This document shows positions 51,494-59,535 of a DNA stretch of 64,000 nucleotides, in pieces (within the stretch, counting starts at the first letter, position 1; every line of letters starts with the position of its first letter). This DNA is from Kribbella sindirgiensis (GTDB lineage: Bacteria > Actinomycetota > Actinomycetes > Propionibacteriales > Kribbellaceae), in the NCBI RefSeq assembly GCF_004331435.1, contig NZ_SJKA01000001.1:372001-436000 (forward strand). Direction: 5' to 3'. The notes beneath the pieces were generated by a model. It was not told the DNA's origin. It saw only the letters and a list, made by a program, of their open reading frames with translations, and did no database searches. The position numbers and the translations under genes were made by a program.

Positions 51494-51880
51494 CTACAGG
51501 TCGTCGACGTACGGGGTCTGGCCGGTGAGGTTCAGGCGCCAGTCGGTGGTTTGGGCGGTGGCGGTGAGGTCGTAGCCCTGGCGGCGGGCGGTCAGTTCGT
51601 GGCGGCCCTCGGAGGCCTCGGAGATGGTGACCTTCCAGCCGCGGGACTCGAGGGTTTCGGCGGCGAAGCCGATCTGGGCCTCGGGGTCGGGTGTGGTCGT
51701 GGGGTCGCCGGTTTCGACGGTGATCGTGCAGACCGACTCCGGTCCGCGGTCGTCGGACAGGGCACCTTGGTCGATCGGCCCGACGTCCTGGGCCACGACC
51801 GGCGTCTGACCGGGTACGACGATTGCCGCCACCGCAAGGAGTTCCGAGCGGAGGTAATTGCGGGCTTCGGTCAAGGTCAC
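51494..51880 (-). CDS. Small protein of unknown function, paralog of the upstream gene
   Basis: From GTG 51880 it has 128 residues (GTG 51895 is possible). It begins with LRSELLAVAAIVVPGQTPVV and ends with DWRLNLTGQTPY. These match segments of the neighbouring 123-residue protein; over the whole length roughly four to five residues in ten agree by eye. There is no signal peptide, no membrane segment and no cysteine-rich site. It is the third gene of a unit with the DUF1023 hydrolase. I cannot name a family; the size, acidic character and duplication would suit chaperone- or immunity-like proteins. Confidence 0.75.
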   Translation of the reverse strand: MTLTEARNYLRSELLAVAAIVVPGQTPVVAQDVGPIDQGALSDDRGPESVCTITVETGDPTTTPDPEAQIGFAAETLESRGWKVTISEASEGRHELTARRQGYDLTATAQTTDWRLNLTGQTPYVDDL

Positions 51881-51935
51881 GCTTCCGTGATACACCGTAC
51901 GGCCAAGCCCCGCGAGGGCACGCCGCGTTTCGGCG

Positions 51936-52307
51936 TCAAGAAACGACCGGCGTCTCCCCGGTGAGCGTTATCCGCCAGTCCGCCTCCCACGCGTGGACGG
52001 CGACGTCGAAGCCGTCCCGCTGGGCGGCGACGCGGTAATGACCGTTCTCCGGAGGTACGACGTCCGCTGTCCAGCCGCGTGCCCGCAGCGCGTCCGCGGC
52101 GGCCTCGACCTCGGCCACCGGATCCGGCGACCGCGGATTACCGGTCTGAACGGTGACCCTGGACACGGTCGCGGGCCCACGACCGTCGAACAGTACGCCG
52201 GGATTGATCGGCCCCGGGTCATGCGTCACCACCGGCCGCTGACCGGGTACGACGGCTGCCGCCACCGCAAGCAACTCGCTCCGCAGAAACTCGCGATCCC
52301 CTGTCAT
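51936..52307 (-). CDS. Small protein of unknown function, second paralog
   Basis: This 123-residue protein (ATG 52307) starts four bases inside the DUF1023 hydrolase gene (ATGA overlap). REFLRSELLAVAAAVVPGQRPVV and DWRITLTGETPVV are shared with the next gene. The central part differs more. It is predicted to be a cytoplasmic alpha/beta protein. Tight coupling suggests it binds or regulates the hydrolase. No known domain recognised. Confidence 0.75.
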   Translation of the reverse strand: MTGDREFLRSELLAVAAAVVPGQRPVVTHDPGPINPGVLFDGRGPATVSRVTVQTGNPRSPDPVAEVEAAADALRARGWTADVVPPENGHYRVAAQRDGFDVAVHAWEADWRITLTGETPVVS

Positions 52308-53431
52308 CGCCGCCGCCCTTCCGAACCCCGCCCCGCACCACCCGCGCCTCGTCCCGCAGCGTCCGGCGGGCGGCCCGCGGCGGTTTGGCCGGCGGCGGCT
52401 CCGGCGGACTCCTTCGACGGTTTGGTGAGCGCCACAACTCCGTCGTACACCTTGGACGCCATTCCCGCGACCGTGTTGAGCGGACCGCCCCACGAGGCCC
52501 CGAGGAGCAGTTTGGTCTCGGTGGACCGGCTGGTGTTCGTGGTCGTGATGCTGTCCAGGTCGCCCCGGATCACCCGCCCGATGTTGCGCAGCGCCTCGCT
52601 GTTCTCCCGGTAGTACTCGTTGTGCCAGTGCACCGACACCGGGTCCTCGCCCCGCGGGTCGACGGTCGCCATCCGGATCGCGTCCGGAAAGTTCGCCGGA
52701 TCCGGCCCGTGCCACTCGGAGTAGGAGACGTAGTCCCCCGCCGCGCGCTCGGTGAACAGCCGGGTCGGCGGCTGGACGAAGTCAGCGGCCTCGTCGACGT
52801 ACTTCGCGATCCCCGGCGAACCCGTCATCACCAGGTACTTCGGCCGGGCGCCGGCCCGCACCGCCTCCGCGCCCACGTCGGTGCCGTAGGAGTGCGTGAC
52901 CAGCGAGACGTCGGCATCGTCCGCCTTCAGTTCGTCGACCTCGTCGAGGAACGCCGCGAGCCGTGGACCGGCCTCGACCGCCGCGTCCTGGCTCGCGGCC
53001 TCCAGCAGGTTCTTCGGTGAGTCGTAGTCCATCCACACCACGACCGCCGTGTCCGGTCCCGCCTCGGTCCGGATCAGGTCGCCGCGATCCGCCTGGCCGT
53101 TGAACGTGTCCAGGCTGTTCCCCATCCCGGGAACGAGGACCGCGATGTGCTTCGCCTTCTGAAGATCGCCGAGGACCTCGACCGCACGCCCTTGTCCCTC
53201 GGGATCCACCGAGTAGAACTGCCGCGGCCGCTGGACCTCGACGACGTTGCCGTCGGCATCCGTTTCGGACACCGTGACCGGAGTGAGCAGCTCCTTGACC
53301 GTCTCCAGCCGCTTCTGCTGGTCGTCACTCGCCGTGCCGGCGTCGACGGCGGCCTGCAGCCGATCGCGCGCCGCGACCAGCACGGCATGACTCGCACGGA
53401 ACCGTTCGGCAAGCTCGTCGAACTCAACCAT
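52304..53431 (-). CDS. DUF1023 alpha/beta hydrolase with helical N-terminus
   Basis: The 375-residue protein has an N-terminal helical region (about 1-55) similar in style to WXG100/ESX-type helices, then the PF06259 hydrolase with HIAVLVPGMGNSLDTF and nucleophile motif THSYGTD. A C-terminal Gly/Ala/Arg-rich tail (RPPDAAGRGAGGAGRG) ends it. DUF1023 proteins are common in actinobacteria and often lie near ESX (type VII) substrates. No signal peptide is present, so if exported it must use a non-Sec route. It is first in a three-gene unit with two paralogous small proteins. Confidence 0.85.
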   Translation of the reverse strand: MVEFDELAERFRASHAVLVAARDRLQAAVDAGTASDDQQKRLETVKELLTPVTVSETDADGNVVEVQRPRQFYSVDPEGQGRAVEVLGDLQKAKHIAVLVPGMGNSLDTFNGQADRGDLIRTEAGPDTAVVVWMDYDSPKNLLEAASQDAAVEAGPRLAAFLDEVDELKADDADVSLVTHSYGTDVGAEAVRAGARPKYLVMTGSPGIAKYVDEAADFVQPPTRLFTERAAGDYVSYSEWHGPDPANFPDAIRMATVDPRGEDPVSVHWHNEYYRENSEALRNIGRVIRGDLDSITTTNTSRSTETKLLLGASWGGPLNTVAGMASKVYDGVVALTKPSKESAGAAAGQTAAGRPPDAAGRGAGGAGRGSEGRRR

Positions 53432-53494
53432 CGTGACTCCCCGTGACAGCCGGTCACCTGGGCGTGCAACCGGGCCAGTCGCAGTTTGTCAGGC

Positions 53495-54052
53495 CTAAGG
53501 CGTCAAGGCCAGTGACCAGTTGCCGGAGTGGTACGAGAGGTTGATCGCGGCCAGGGGGCGTACGTCGACGTGGCGGAGCGATTCCGCCGGCGCGTCGACG
53601 ACGTACAGGACGATCGCGCGGACGACCGCCGGATGGACGATCGCGAGCGTGGAGCCGTGCTCTCGTGCCGCCAGATCGCCCAGCCAATCAGCGACCCGGG
53701 TGAGTACGTCGTTCTCGGTCTCGCCGCCGGGCGTGGCGGTGTGCGGCCGCTCGAGCCACGCCGCCACCTGTGTCGGCTCGGCCGCGAGCAGTTCCTCCAG
53801 CCCGCGTCCGGTCCACTCGCCGTACTCACGGTCCCGCAACGCCGGCTCCACGACCGGGTCCAGCCCGAGTACGGCGGCTGTGCCTACGGCGGCCCGCTCC
53901 GGACCGGCGTACACGGCGTCGGCGGACAGCTTCAGCTCGCGCGCCGCCTCGACACTCGCCGGATCCGGCTCGGCGTCTCCACCGAGCACGAGTCCGCGCA
54001 ACGCGGGCGTCAAGACATGCGCGAGCAGCGTCAGAGACTGGGGTGCGGTCAA
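53495..54052 (-). CDS. Divergent histidine-phosphatase-family protein (CobC-like position)
   Basis: With the TTG at 54052, which overlaps the cbtA stop by four bases, the product has 185 residues. DREYGEWTG and AIVHPAVVRAIV match the second half of histidine phosphatases, but the N-terminal RHG motif reads LLAHVLT: the His is kept and the Arg lost. Activity is therefore uncertain. Similar proteins accompany CbtA in other actinobacteria, and CobC (alpha-ribazole phosphatase) belongs to this fold, so a link to cobalamin is reasonable. Confidence 0.78.
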   Translation of the reverse strand: MTAPQSLTLLAHVLTPALRGLVLGGDAEPDPASVEAARELKLSADAVYAGPERAAVGTAAVLGLDPVVEPALRDREYGEWTGRGLEELLAAEPTQVAAWLERPHTATPGGETENDVLTRVADWLGDLAAREHGSTLAIVHPAVVRAIVLYVVDAPAESLRHVDVRPLAAINLSYHSGNWSLALTP

Positions 54053-54807
54053 GCGGCAGCAACCTTCGATCGGCTCGGCCGGCGGTCCACCGCGACCGCG
54101 TACCCGAATCCGAGCAGGAGCCACAGCGTCGCCTGCGTACCGAGCGAGGCGAACCGGAACTGCCACAGCAGCGTAGCGGGAAACGTCTCCGGAACCTCGT
54201 TGATCCGCGGCAGAATCAGGTACGCCGCCACGACGGTGACGACCAGCCCGACGACACCGCCCGCGAGCCGGGCGACCTCGCCGTACCGCGCGGCCCACCG
54301 GGACAGCGCGACACCGGCCCAGACCGCGAGCAGGCCGATCACGAGCGTCAGGAGGTACGTGACCGTCCGCTTCGTGATCGTGTCCGGATCGCCCACCGCG
54401 GGCGGATTCGGCGGGTACTTGAGGAACGGGACCAGCACGACGCCGACGAAACCCGCCGCGGCGAGCCCGAGCGCGGCGTACGCGTCGTTCCCGGTCCGGA
54501 GCTTGCGGCGCAGCAGCGTGAACGCGACCGCGAACAGTCCGCCGAGCGCGACGCCGTACAGACTGGTGGCGAGGAACAGCCCTGCCCGCTGGCCGTCACG
54601 GCTGACGAGCGGCTCTTCCTCTTCGGCGGCAGCAGGCTCGGTGTTGTCGCCATGGTCATGGGTGTGCGCGTGACTGCCGGCCTCTTCGATCGCGATCGCC
54701 GCGTCGACACGCGACTCGCCCAGCACGTAGGCGAACGTTCCGGCCAGCAGGCCGGCGAAGAGTCCGACGATCAGTCCGCGCACCAGGAGCGATCCGAAGG
54801 TACGCAT
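54049..54807 (-). CDS. cbtA: CbtA-type cobalt transporter subunit
   Basis: This 252-residue membrane protein has about five spans. It contains the CbtA hallmark N-terminus LLVRGLIVGLFAGLLAGTFAYVLGES, a His/acid-rich loop (HAHTHDHGD) likely to bind cobalt, and VPFLKYPPNPPAVGDPDT. It should take up cobalt for cobalamin. It follows cbtB after 24 bases and is coupled to the histidine phosphatase gene. All three are under the riboswitch upstream. Confidence 0.92.
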   Translation of the reverse strand: MRTFGSLLVRGLIVGLFAGLLAGTFAYVLGESRVDAAIAIEEAGSHAHTHDHGDNTEPAAAEEEEPLVSRDGQRAGLFLATSLYGVALGGLFAVAFTLLRRKLRTGNDAYAALGLAAAGFVGVVLVPFLKYPPNPPAVGDPDTITKRTVTYLLTLVIGLLAVWAGVALSRWAARYGEVARLAGGVVGLVVTVVAAYLILPRINEVPETFPATLLWQFRFASLGTQATLWLLLGFGYAVAVDRRPSRSKVAAA

Positions 54808-54831
54808 GATTTTCGTCGTCTAGTGGCTGTG

Positions 54832-55029
54832 CTAGTGACAGGGCACGCCGAGAAGATGCCGGCCGTCGTGCATCAGCTCGTGCAGGTACATCCCGGACCG
54901 GGACACCGCACCCTGGTCGAACCCGACCAGATACGCGAGCAGCAGCATCAGGCCGACGCTGAGCAGCGCGGCAGCGAGAAGCTTGGGCGAGAGAGCCGGT
55001 ACGGCGACCGACTGGGCAGGAGCTGCCAT
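54832..55029 (-). CDS. cbtB: CbtB-type cobalt transporter subunit
   Basis: The 65-residue protein (ATG 55029, AGGAGG upstream) has one membrane helix (about 16-38) and a His-rich C-terminal tail HELMHDGRHLLGVPCH, the proposed cobalt site of the CbtB family. A longer frame extends to 55158 but runs through the riboswitch and is rejected. Confidence 0.9.
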   Translation of the reverse strand: MAAPAQSVAVPALSPKLLAAALLSVGLMLLLAYLVGFDQGAVSRSGMYLHELMHDGRHLLGVPCH

Positions 55030-55079
55030 CTGAACTGAACCTCCTGGGGAAGTGCGCGTCCCCTTAGAAAGGCTGCGAG

Positions 55080-55180
55080 TGCCCGAGCGTCCTGACTTAC
55101 GAGCCGAAACTCGATCACAGTGGCGCGGCCGCGCCGGCTTCTCACCGGCTTCCCTCATGGCACCGCAGGTTGACCCCCGA
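55080..55180 (-). promoter_or_regulatory. Cobalamin riboswitch
   Basis: On the minus strand the leader of cbtB holds the conserved core in order: GGTGCCATGAGGGAAGCCGG, GGTGAGAAGCC, the GCCACTGT element (about 55114-55121) and the B12-box AAGTCAGG (55091-55098). The order and spacing match adenosylcobalamin riboswitches. It should repress cbtB-cbtA and the phosphatase gene when cobalamin is plentiful. The outer boundaries are approximate. Confidence 0.88.
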
Positions 55181-55206
55181 ACCGTAGAGCCCCCACCACA
55201 CCCCGG

Positions 55207-55425
55207 TCAACGCACCACGACCCCCCGGTGACCTATCCCACCCACACCAACGAAGCCAGGACGAATGCAGGAAGCCCACGCGTGCTCCGCGACGCGTGCG
55301 CGGCTGGTTTGGGGAGTTCTTCCTTCCCGAAATGGGCTGTAGTGCTCCCCGGTCCCGACTCGGATGATGTCGTCGTCCGGCAGGTCGCGTTTGCGGTAGC
55401 GCGTGTCCGGCTGCGTGGTGGTCAC
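55207..55425 (-). pseudogene. Possible small gene or gene remnant upstream of the riboswitch
   Basis: A 72-codon frame starts at GTG 55425. The first 30 codons (RKRDLPDDDIIRVGTGEHY) have the G/C-rich third positions of real genes here; the rest (from SPFREGR on) does not, as if a frame had been lost. It may be the remnant of a longer gene or may not be coding. Nothing else is visible between 55181 and 55511. Confidence 0.3.
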
Positions 55426-55511
55426 TTTCCAAGTAGCAGGCGTTACTTCACAAGCGCTGCACCGTCGCGGTTCAGTGGCTGCGGAGCGCTCTCCTGAACT
55501 ACTCTGGGGAG

Positions 55512-56153
55512 ATGCCGTCCGCTCATCATCTGTTGGCGTTTGCTGTTACTGCGTTCATCATCATCGTTGTGCCGGGGCCCAGTGTGTTGTTCATTGTGGG
55601 GCGGGCGCTCGCGGTGGGGCGGCGGGAAGCTGTGTTGACGATGGTGGGGAACACGGTGGGGGCGGCGGTCCTGCTGGGTGGGATCTCGGTGGGGCTGGGG
55701 ACGTTGATCGCGGCCAGTGCGGTGGCGTTGACCGTGGTGAAGCTTGTCGGGGCGGCGTATCTGATCTATCTCGGGGTGCAGGCGTTTCGGTCGCGGAAGT
55801 CGCTGGTCGAGGCGATGCGCGGTACGGCGACGCCGAGCACGACCCGGCGGACCATCCGCCAGGGGTTCCTGGTGGGGGTGACGAACGCGAAGACGGCGGT
55901 GTTCTTCGCTGCTGTGCTGCCGCAGTTCGTCGACAAGGGGGCCAGTGCGCCGGCGTCGGCGCAGATCCTGATCCTCGGGCTGATCTTCATTCTGATCGCG
56001 CTCGCCTCTGACAGCGTCTGGGCGTTCGTGGCCGGTACGGCGCGCGAGTGGTTCGCGCGCTCACCGCGCCGGCTGGAGATGGTCGGGGGCGCCGGCGGTC
56101 TGATGATCATCGGTCTCGGCGCGAGTATCGCGGTCACCGGCTCCAAGGAGTAG
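55512..56153 (+). CDS. LysE/RhtB-family amino acid exporter
   Basis: The 213-residue membrane protein has about six spans. VPGPSVLFIVGRALAVGRR at the start and KLVGAAYLIYLGVQAFRSRKS are standard LysE signatures. It exports an amino acid such as homoserine, threonine or lysine. GGGGAG lies very close to the ATG. The last 20 bases overlap the end of the convergent MFS gene. Confidence 0.92.
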   Translation: MPSAHHLLAFAVTAFIIIVVPGPSVLFIVGRALAVGRREAVLTMVGNTVGAAVLLGGISVGLGTLIAASAVALTVVKLVGAAYLIYLGVQAFRSRKSLVEAMRGTATPSTTRRTIRQGFLVGVTNAKTAVFFAAVLPQFVDKGASAPASAQILILGLIFILIALASDSVWAFVAGTAREWFARSPRRLEMVGGAGGLMIIGLGASIAVTGSKE

Positions 56154-57519
56154 CGGTACGGCGCCCTGCGGGTACTCCGAGCAGTGCGAGCAACGCGGGA
56201 AGCCCGAAGGCGACCAGGTACGCGAGTACGGCGGAATGCGGTTCCATGGCCGCGAACAGCGACCCTCCGATCGCCAGGATCGTTGCTGTCGACAACGAGT
56301 CGCTGAGCTGCAGGGCCGAGCTGTTGGCACCTTGTTCGTCGCGTTCGGAGTACTCCAGGACCAGCACCGACAGGGTCGGGAACACGGTTCCCATACCCAG
56401 ACCGGTCAGGCTCCAGCCGACAATGCCGACCAGTACCGGGACGTCCGGGTTGAGCGTCAGTGCGGCCGTGATGATCCCGACCAGGATCGCGAGCATGCCG
56501 GCCTGCAGGAAGACCGCGTGGGAGAACGGCTGGTGCGGCCTGCCGCGGTACCACGATGCGGCGGACCAGCTCAGTGCGCTGACCGTCAGCACGAGACCGG
56601 CGAGCGCCGGCGACAGGCCACGTTCCCGGGTGAGCATCAACGGCAAGAACACCTCAGCGCCGAACCCGGAGGCCGCGACCAGCCCGCGCAGCGCGATCAC
56701 CGATGGCAGTCCGCGCCCGAACGCGAACGTCCCCGACGGCAGCAGCCGCGGTCCGAAAGCCACCACCCCGCCAAGACCGATCACGAGCAGAACGATCTGT
56801 ACGACGCCACGCTGCTGTCCGCCGTAGTGCAGCAGCCCGACACCCACCGCGGCCGCGGCCGCCCACAGCGCCCGCTTGTCCCACAGCTTCCCTGGACGTA
56901 CGTCGTACGCGCTCCCGCGGGCCAGGCCGGGACGCATGACGAGCGCGGCCGGGATCGCGATCGCGGGTACGGCGAGGAACACGAGCCGCCAGTTGGCGTG
57001 CTCGACGACAAGGCCGGCGATCGCGGGACCGACGAGGGACGGTACGACCCAGCCGGTCGCGAACGCGGCGAAGATCCGCGGGCGGAGGCGGGCCGGGTAC
57101 AGCTGACCCACGACGACGTACAGCGCGACCGTGAGCAGACCGGAGCCGAAGCCTTGGATGATGCGGCCCGCGACGAGGACCTCCATCGACGGCGCCAGGC
57201 CCGCGATCAGCAGTCCGGCGAGGAACCACGCCGTACCGTGCCAGAGCGGCCGGGTCGGGCCTTTCAGGTCGCTCCAGGTGCCGGAGACAACCATCGCGAC
57301 CACGCCGGAGGCGAGTGGGCCGCCGAACGCGAGCGCGTACAGGTTGAGGCCGTCGAGCGCCTGCGCGACGGTCGGCATCGCGGTCGCGACCGCCAGGGAC
57401 TCGAACGCGACCAGGGTGATCAGCGCGACCATCCCGACGGTCAGTGCGCGGTACTGCGGGGAAAGGACGCCGCCTGTCTCAACGGTCGGCTCGGCAACGG
57501 TGGTCATGTCGACGACCAT
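56134..57519 (-). CDS. MFS transporter, DHA2-like
   Basis: The 461-residue protein has about 14 hydrophobic segments. It has MFS loop motifs such as GTWSDLKGPTRPLW after span 2 and GRIIQGFGSGLLTVALYVVVGQLYP (motif C region). It is probably a drug or metabolite exporter. The ATG at 57519 and a second one at 57507 (MTTVAEP) are both possible. Nine bases upstream lies the palindrome AAGTGCACTT (57528-57537), a candidate repressor site. Confidence 0.9.
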   Translation of the reverse strand: MVVDMTTVAEPTVETGGVLSPQYRALTVGMVALITLVAFESLAVATAMPTVAQALDGLNLYALAFGGPLASGVVAMVVSGTWSDLKGPTRPLWHGTAWFLAGLLIAGLAPSMEVLVAGRIIQGFGSGLLTVALYVVVGQLYPARLRPRIFAAFATGWVVPSLVGPAIAGLVVEHANWRLVFLAVPAIAIPAALVMRPGLARGSAYDVRPGKLWDKRALWAAAAAVGVGLLHYGGQQRGVVQIVLLVIGLGGVVAFGPRLLPSGTFAFGRGLPSVIALRGLVAASGFGAEVFLPLMLTRERGLSPALAGLVLTVSALSWSAASWYRGRPHQPFSHAVFLQAGMLAILVGIITAALTLNPDVPVLVGIVGWSLTGLGMGTVFPTLSVLVLEYSERDEQGANSSALQLSDSLSTATILAIGGSLFAAMEPHSAVLAYLVAFGLPALLALLGVPAGRRTATPWSR

Positions 57520-57527
57520 CGCTGCTC

Positions 57528-57537
57528 AAGTGCACTT
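57528..57537 (-). promoter_or_regulatory. Palindrome AAGTGCACTT before the MFS gene
   Basis: A perfect 10-bp AT/GC-mixed palindrome directly upstream of the start codon. TetR- or MarR-type repressors of drug exporters bind short dyads in such positions. No regulator gene is adjacent. Confidence 0.35.
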
Positions 57538-57545
57538 TAAGTCAA

Positions 57546-57911
57546 CTAGAGAACTGCGGCGAGGACGAGAGCGAGGATCGGCGGTACTGCCTGGGGGGCG
57601 GCGGCGCGGATCATGCGGCGGTCGGAGGCGACGAGCACGATGCCGGCGCCGGCCATGCACGCGCACGCGAAGAGCGCGATGGCGTGGCCCTTGTCGCCGC
57701 CCCAGATCAGGCCGCCGAGCGCGCCGATCGCCAGGAACAGGTTGTAGAAGCCCTGGTTGAACGCCCACGGCCGAGCGGTCTCCACCTCGGTGTCCTTCAC
57801 CAGGAACCGCCGGTAGGTACTCGGCGTACGGAACAGCACGCTTTCCATGGCGAACACGACCACATGGAACACACCCGCGATGCCGACGAAGATCTGCGCG
57901 ATCACGCTCAT
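57546..57911 (-). CDS. DUF1304 small membrane protein
   Basis: The 121-residue protein has four spans and the family hallmark FVGIAGVFHVVVFAMESVLF plus NQGFYNLFLAIGALGGL. Function unknown; the family is found next to transporters and regulators. It lies 15 bases after the phosphotriesterase-like gene and 26 bases before the MFS gene, all on the same strand, so the three may be one operon. Confidence 0.9.
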   Translation of the reverse strand: MSVIAQIFVGIAGVFHVVVFAMESVLFRTPSTYRRFLVKDTEVETARPWAFNQGFYNLFLAIGALGGLIWGGDKGHAIALFACACMAGAGIVLVASDRRMIRAAAPQAVPPILALVLAAVL

Positions 57912-57926
57912 GCCGGGAAAGTACCG

Positions 57927-58838
57927 CTACGCGCGCCAATCCGTGGCGAAGGCGCGCGCTGGGTTGTTCCGGAACACCGCTTCGGCGATGTCCGCACCGA
58001 AGTACCGCGTGATCCGCGGCCTGAGGTGGGTCAGCAGGTACGGCATCCCGGGCCCCTCGCCGGTCGCGGCGCGGGCACGGGCCGTCGTGGTGTCGCCGCC
58101 GAGCAGCAGGCGGTCGGCGTACCCCGCGTCGATGAGCGCCGCGAGGCAATCGGTCAGCCGTGGATCGGTCGCGTTGTTGGCCCGCGACGGCCCGTCGAAC
58201 GCCAGCCACGCACCCCGCTGCGCCAGCTCGAGATGCACGCGATGATCGGGAAACCGGTTGAGATGCCCGAGGATCACAGCGGCCGGATGGACGTCGAGCG
58301 TGTCGACGAGCAGATCGAGTACGGCGTCCGCTGCGGAACCGAGCTCGTGATGGACGGCGATCGGCGCGTTGGTCGCGTGATGGGCCTCGGCCGCTGCCCG
58401 CAGGACGAGCTCGGCATGCCCGTCGAGGACGTGGAACCCGCCGGCCACCTTGATCAGCCCGGCGCGGACCGGTGTGTCTCCGATTCCGGTCGTCAGCTCG
58501 CGGACGAAGATCTCGGCCAGCTGGTCCTGCACCTTGTCGACGTACCCGTCCGGGTAGTGCTCGCGCCGGTGCAGGCCGGTGGCCGCGACGATCGAAACGC
58601 CTGTGCTGGTGGAGATTCCGGGCAGCAGACCGGCTTGCCGGTTCAGTCCGTGCGGGGTCCATTGCACGATCGCCTGGCCGCCCGCGTCCGCGAACGCCCG
58701 TACCTCGGCAATCGCTGCCGCCTCGTCGTCCAGCTCCTGCCCGGGAAGCACAGCCGAGCGGAAGAACAGGTGGTCATGCGAGTCGGTCACGCCGAGCGCT
58801 TCCGGCACGAGGTCGTTCAGGACCGTACGGATCCGCAT
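57927..58838 (-). CDS. Phosphotriesterase-family metal hydrolase
   Basis: This 303-residue TIM-barrel protein has TDSHDHLFF (first metal motif), LIKVAGGF with the carbamylated-lysine position, HHELGS, ILGHLNRFPD and LLGGDTTT (last Asp). PTE-related lactonases and esterases fit; the native substrate is open. It starts the small minus-strand group with DUF1304 and MFS genes. Confidence 0.87.
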   Translation of the reverse strand: MRIRTVLNDLVPEALGVTDSHDHLFFRSAVLPGQELDDEAAAIAEVRAFADAGGQAIVQWTPHGLNRQAGLLPGISTSTGVSIVAATGLHRREHYPDGYVDKVQDQLAEIFVRELTTGIGDTPVRAGLIKVAGGFHVLDGHAELVLRAAAEAHHATNAPIAVHHELGSAADAVLDLLVDTLDVHPAAVILGHLNRFPDHRVHLELAQRGAWLAFDGPSRANNATDPRLTDCLAALIDAGYADRLLLGGDTTTARARAATGEGPGMPYLLTHLRPRITRYFGADIAEAVFRNNPARAFATDWRA

Positions 58839-58890
58839 CAGAACCTCTCTGTCAGGTCACGGCACCAGCAGTGGAACCGTACCCGTCGGG

Positions 58891-59535
58891 TCAACCGCGG
58901 AGGGCAGTCAGTACCGCGAGAACCCGGCGGTTCACATCGGCCGAGGGTTCCAGTTGGAGCTTGCGGAACAGGTGAGCGCAGGTTGCCTCGACGGTGCGCT
59001 CGCTGATGTGGAGTTCCCCGGCGATAGCCGAGTTGGACCGTCCCTCCGCCATCAGCGCCAGAATGTCTCGCTCCCGGCTCGTGAGCTGGGTCAGGGGCGA
59101 GTCCGGTCGCCGTCGCCGCATCAGCCGCGACACGATCGTCGGGTCGAGGACACATTCGCCGTCGGCGACCCGCCGGAGTGCATCCACGAGTACGGCGATG
59201 TCGGACACGCGTTCCTTGAGCAGATAGCCGACGCCACCGGGTTGATCCGCGAGAAGGCGGGATGCGTACCGGCTCTCGACGTACTGGCTCAGCACGACCA
59301 CCGCCGTAGCGGGGTACTGCTCGCGGATCCGGCGAGCGGCCACCAAGCCTTCGTCGGTGTGGGTCGGCGGCATCCGGATGTCCACGATCGCGGCATCCGG
59401 CGTACCGAGTGCGACCAGGCGGAGCAGTTCGTCGGCATCAGCGGCCTCACCGATGACGTCGATACCGGCGTCACCGAGCAGGCGCGCGAGGCCCGAGCGG
59501 ATCAGCATGACATCGTCCGCGATCACGACTCGCAT
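58891..59535 (-). CDS. LuxR/NarL-type response regulator
   Basis: The 214-residue protein has a receiver domain with D52 in AIVDIRMPP and K107 in YLLKERV, and a LuxR HTH LTSRERDILALMAEGRSNSAIAGELHISERTVEATCAHLFRKL. Its start overlaps the end of the histidine kinase gene by 13 bases, so they form a two-component pair. Confidence 0.92.
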   Translation of the reverse strand: MRVVIADDVMLIRSGLARLLGDAGIDVIGEAADADELLRLVALGTPDAAIVDIRMPPTHTDEGLVAARRIREQYPATAVVVLSQYVESRYASRLLADQPGGVGYLLKERVSDIAVLVDALRRVADGECVLDPTIVSRLMRRRRPDSPLTQLTSRERDILALMAEGRSNSAIAGELHISERTVEATCAHLFRKLQLEPSADVNRRVLAVLTALRG

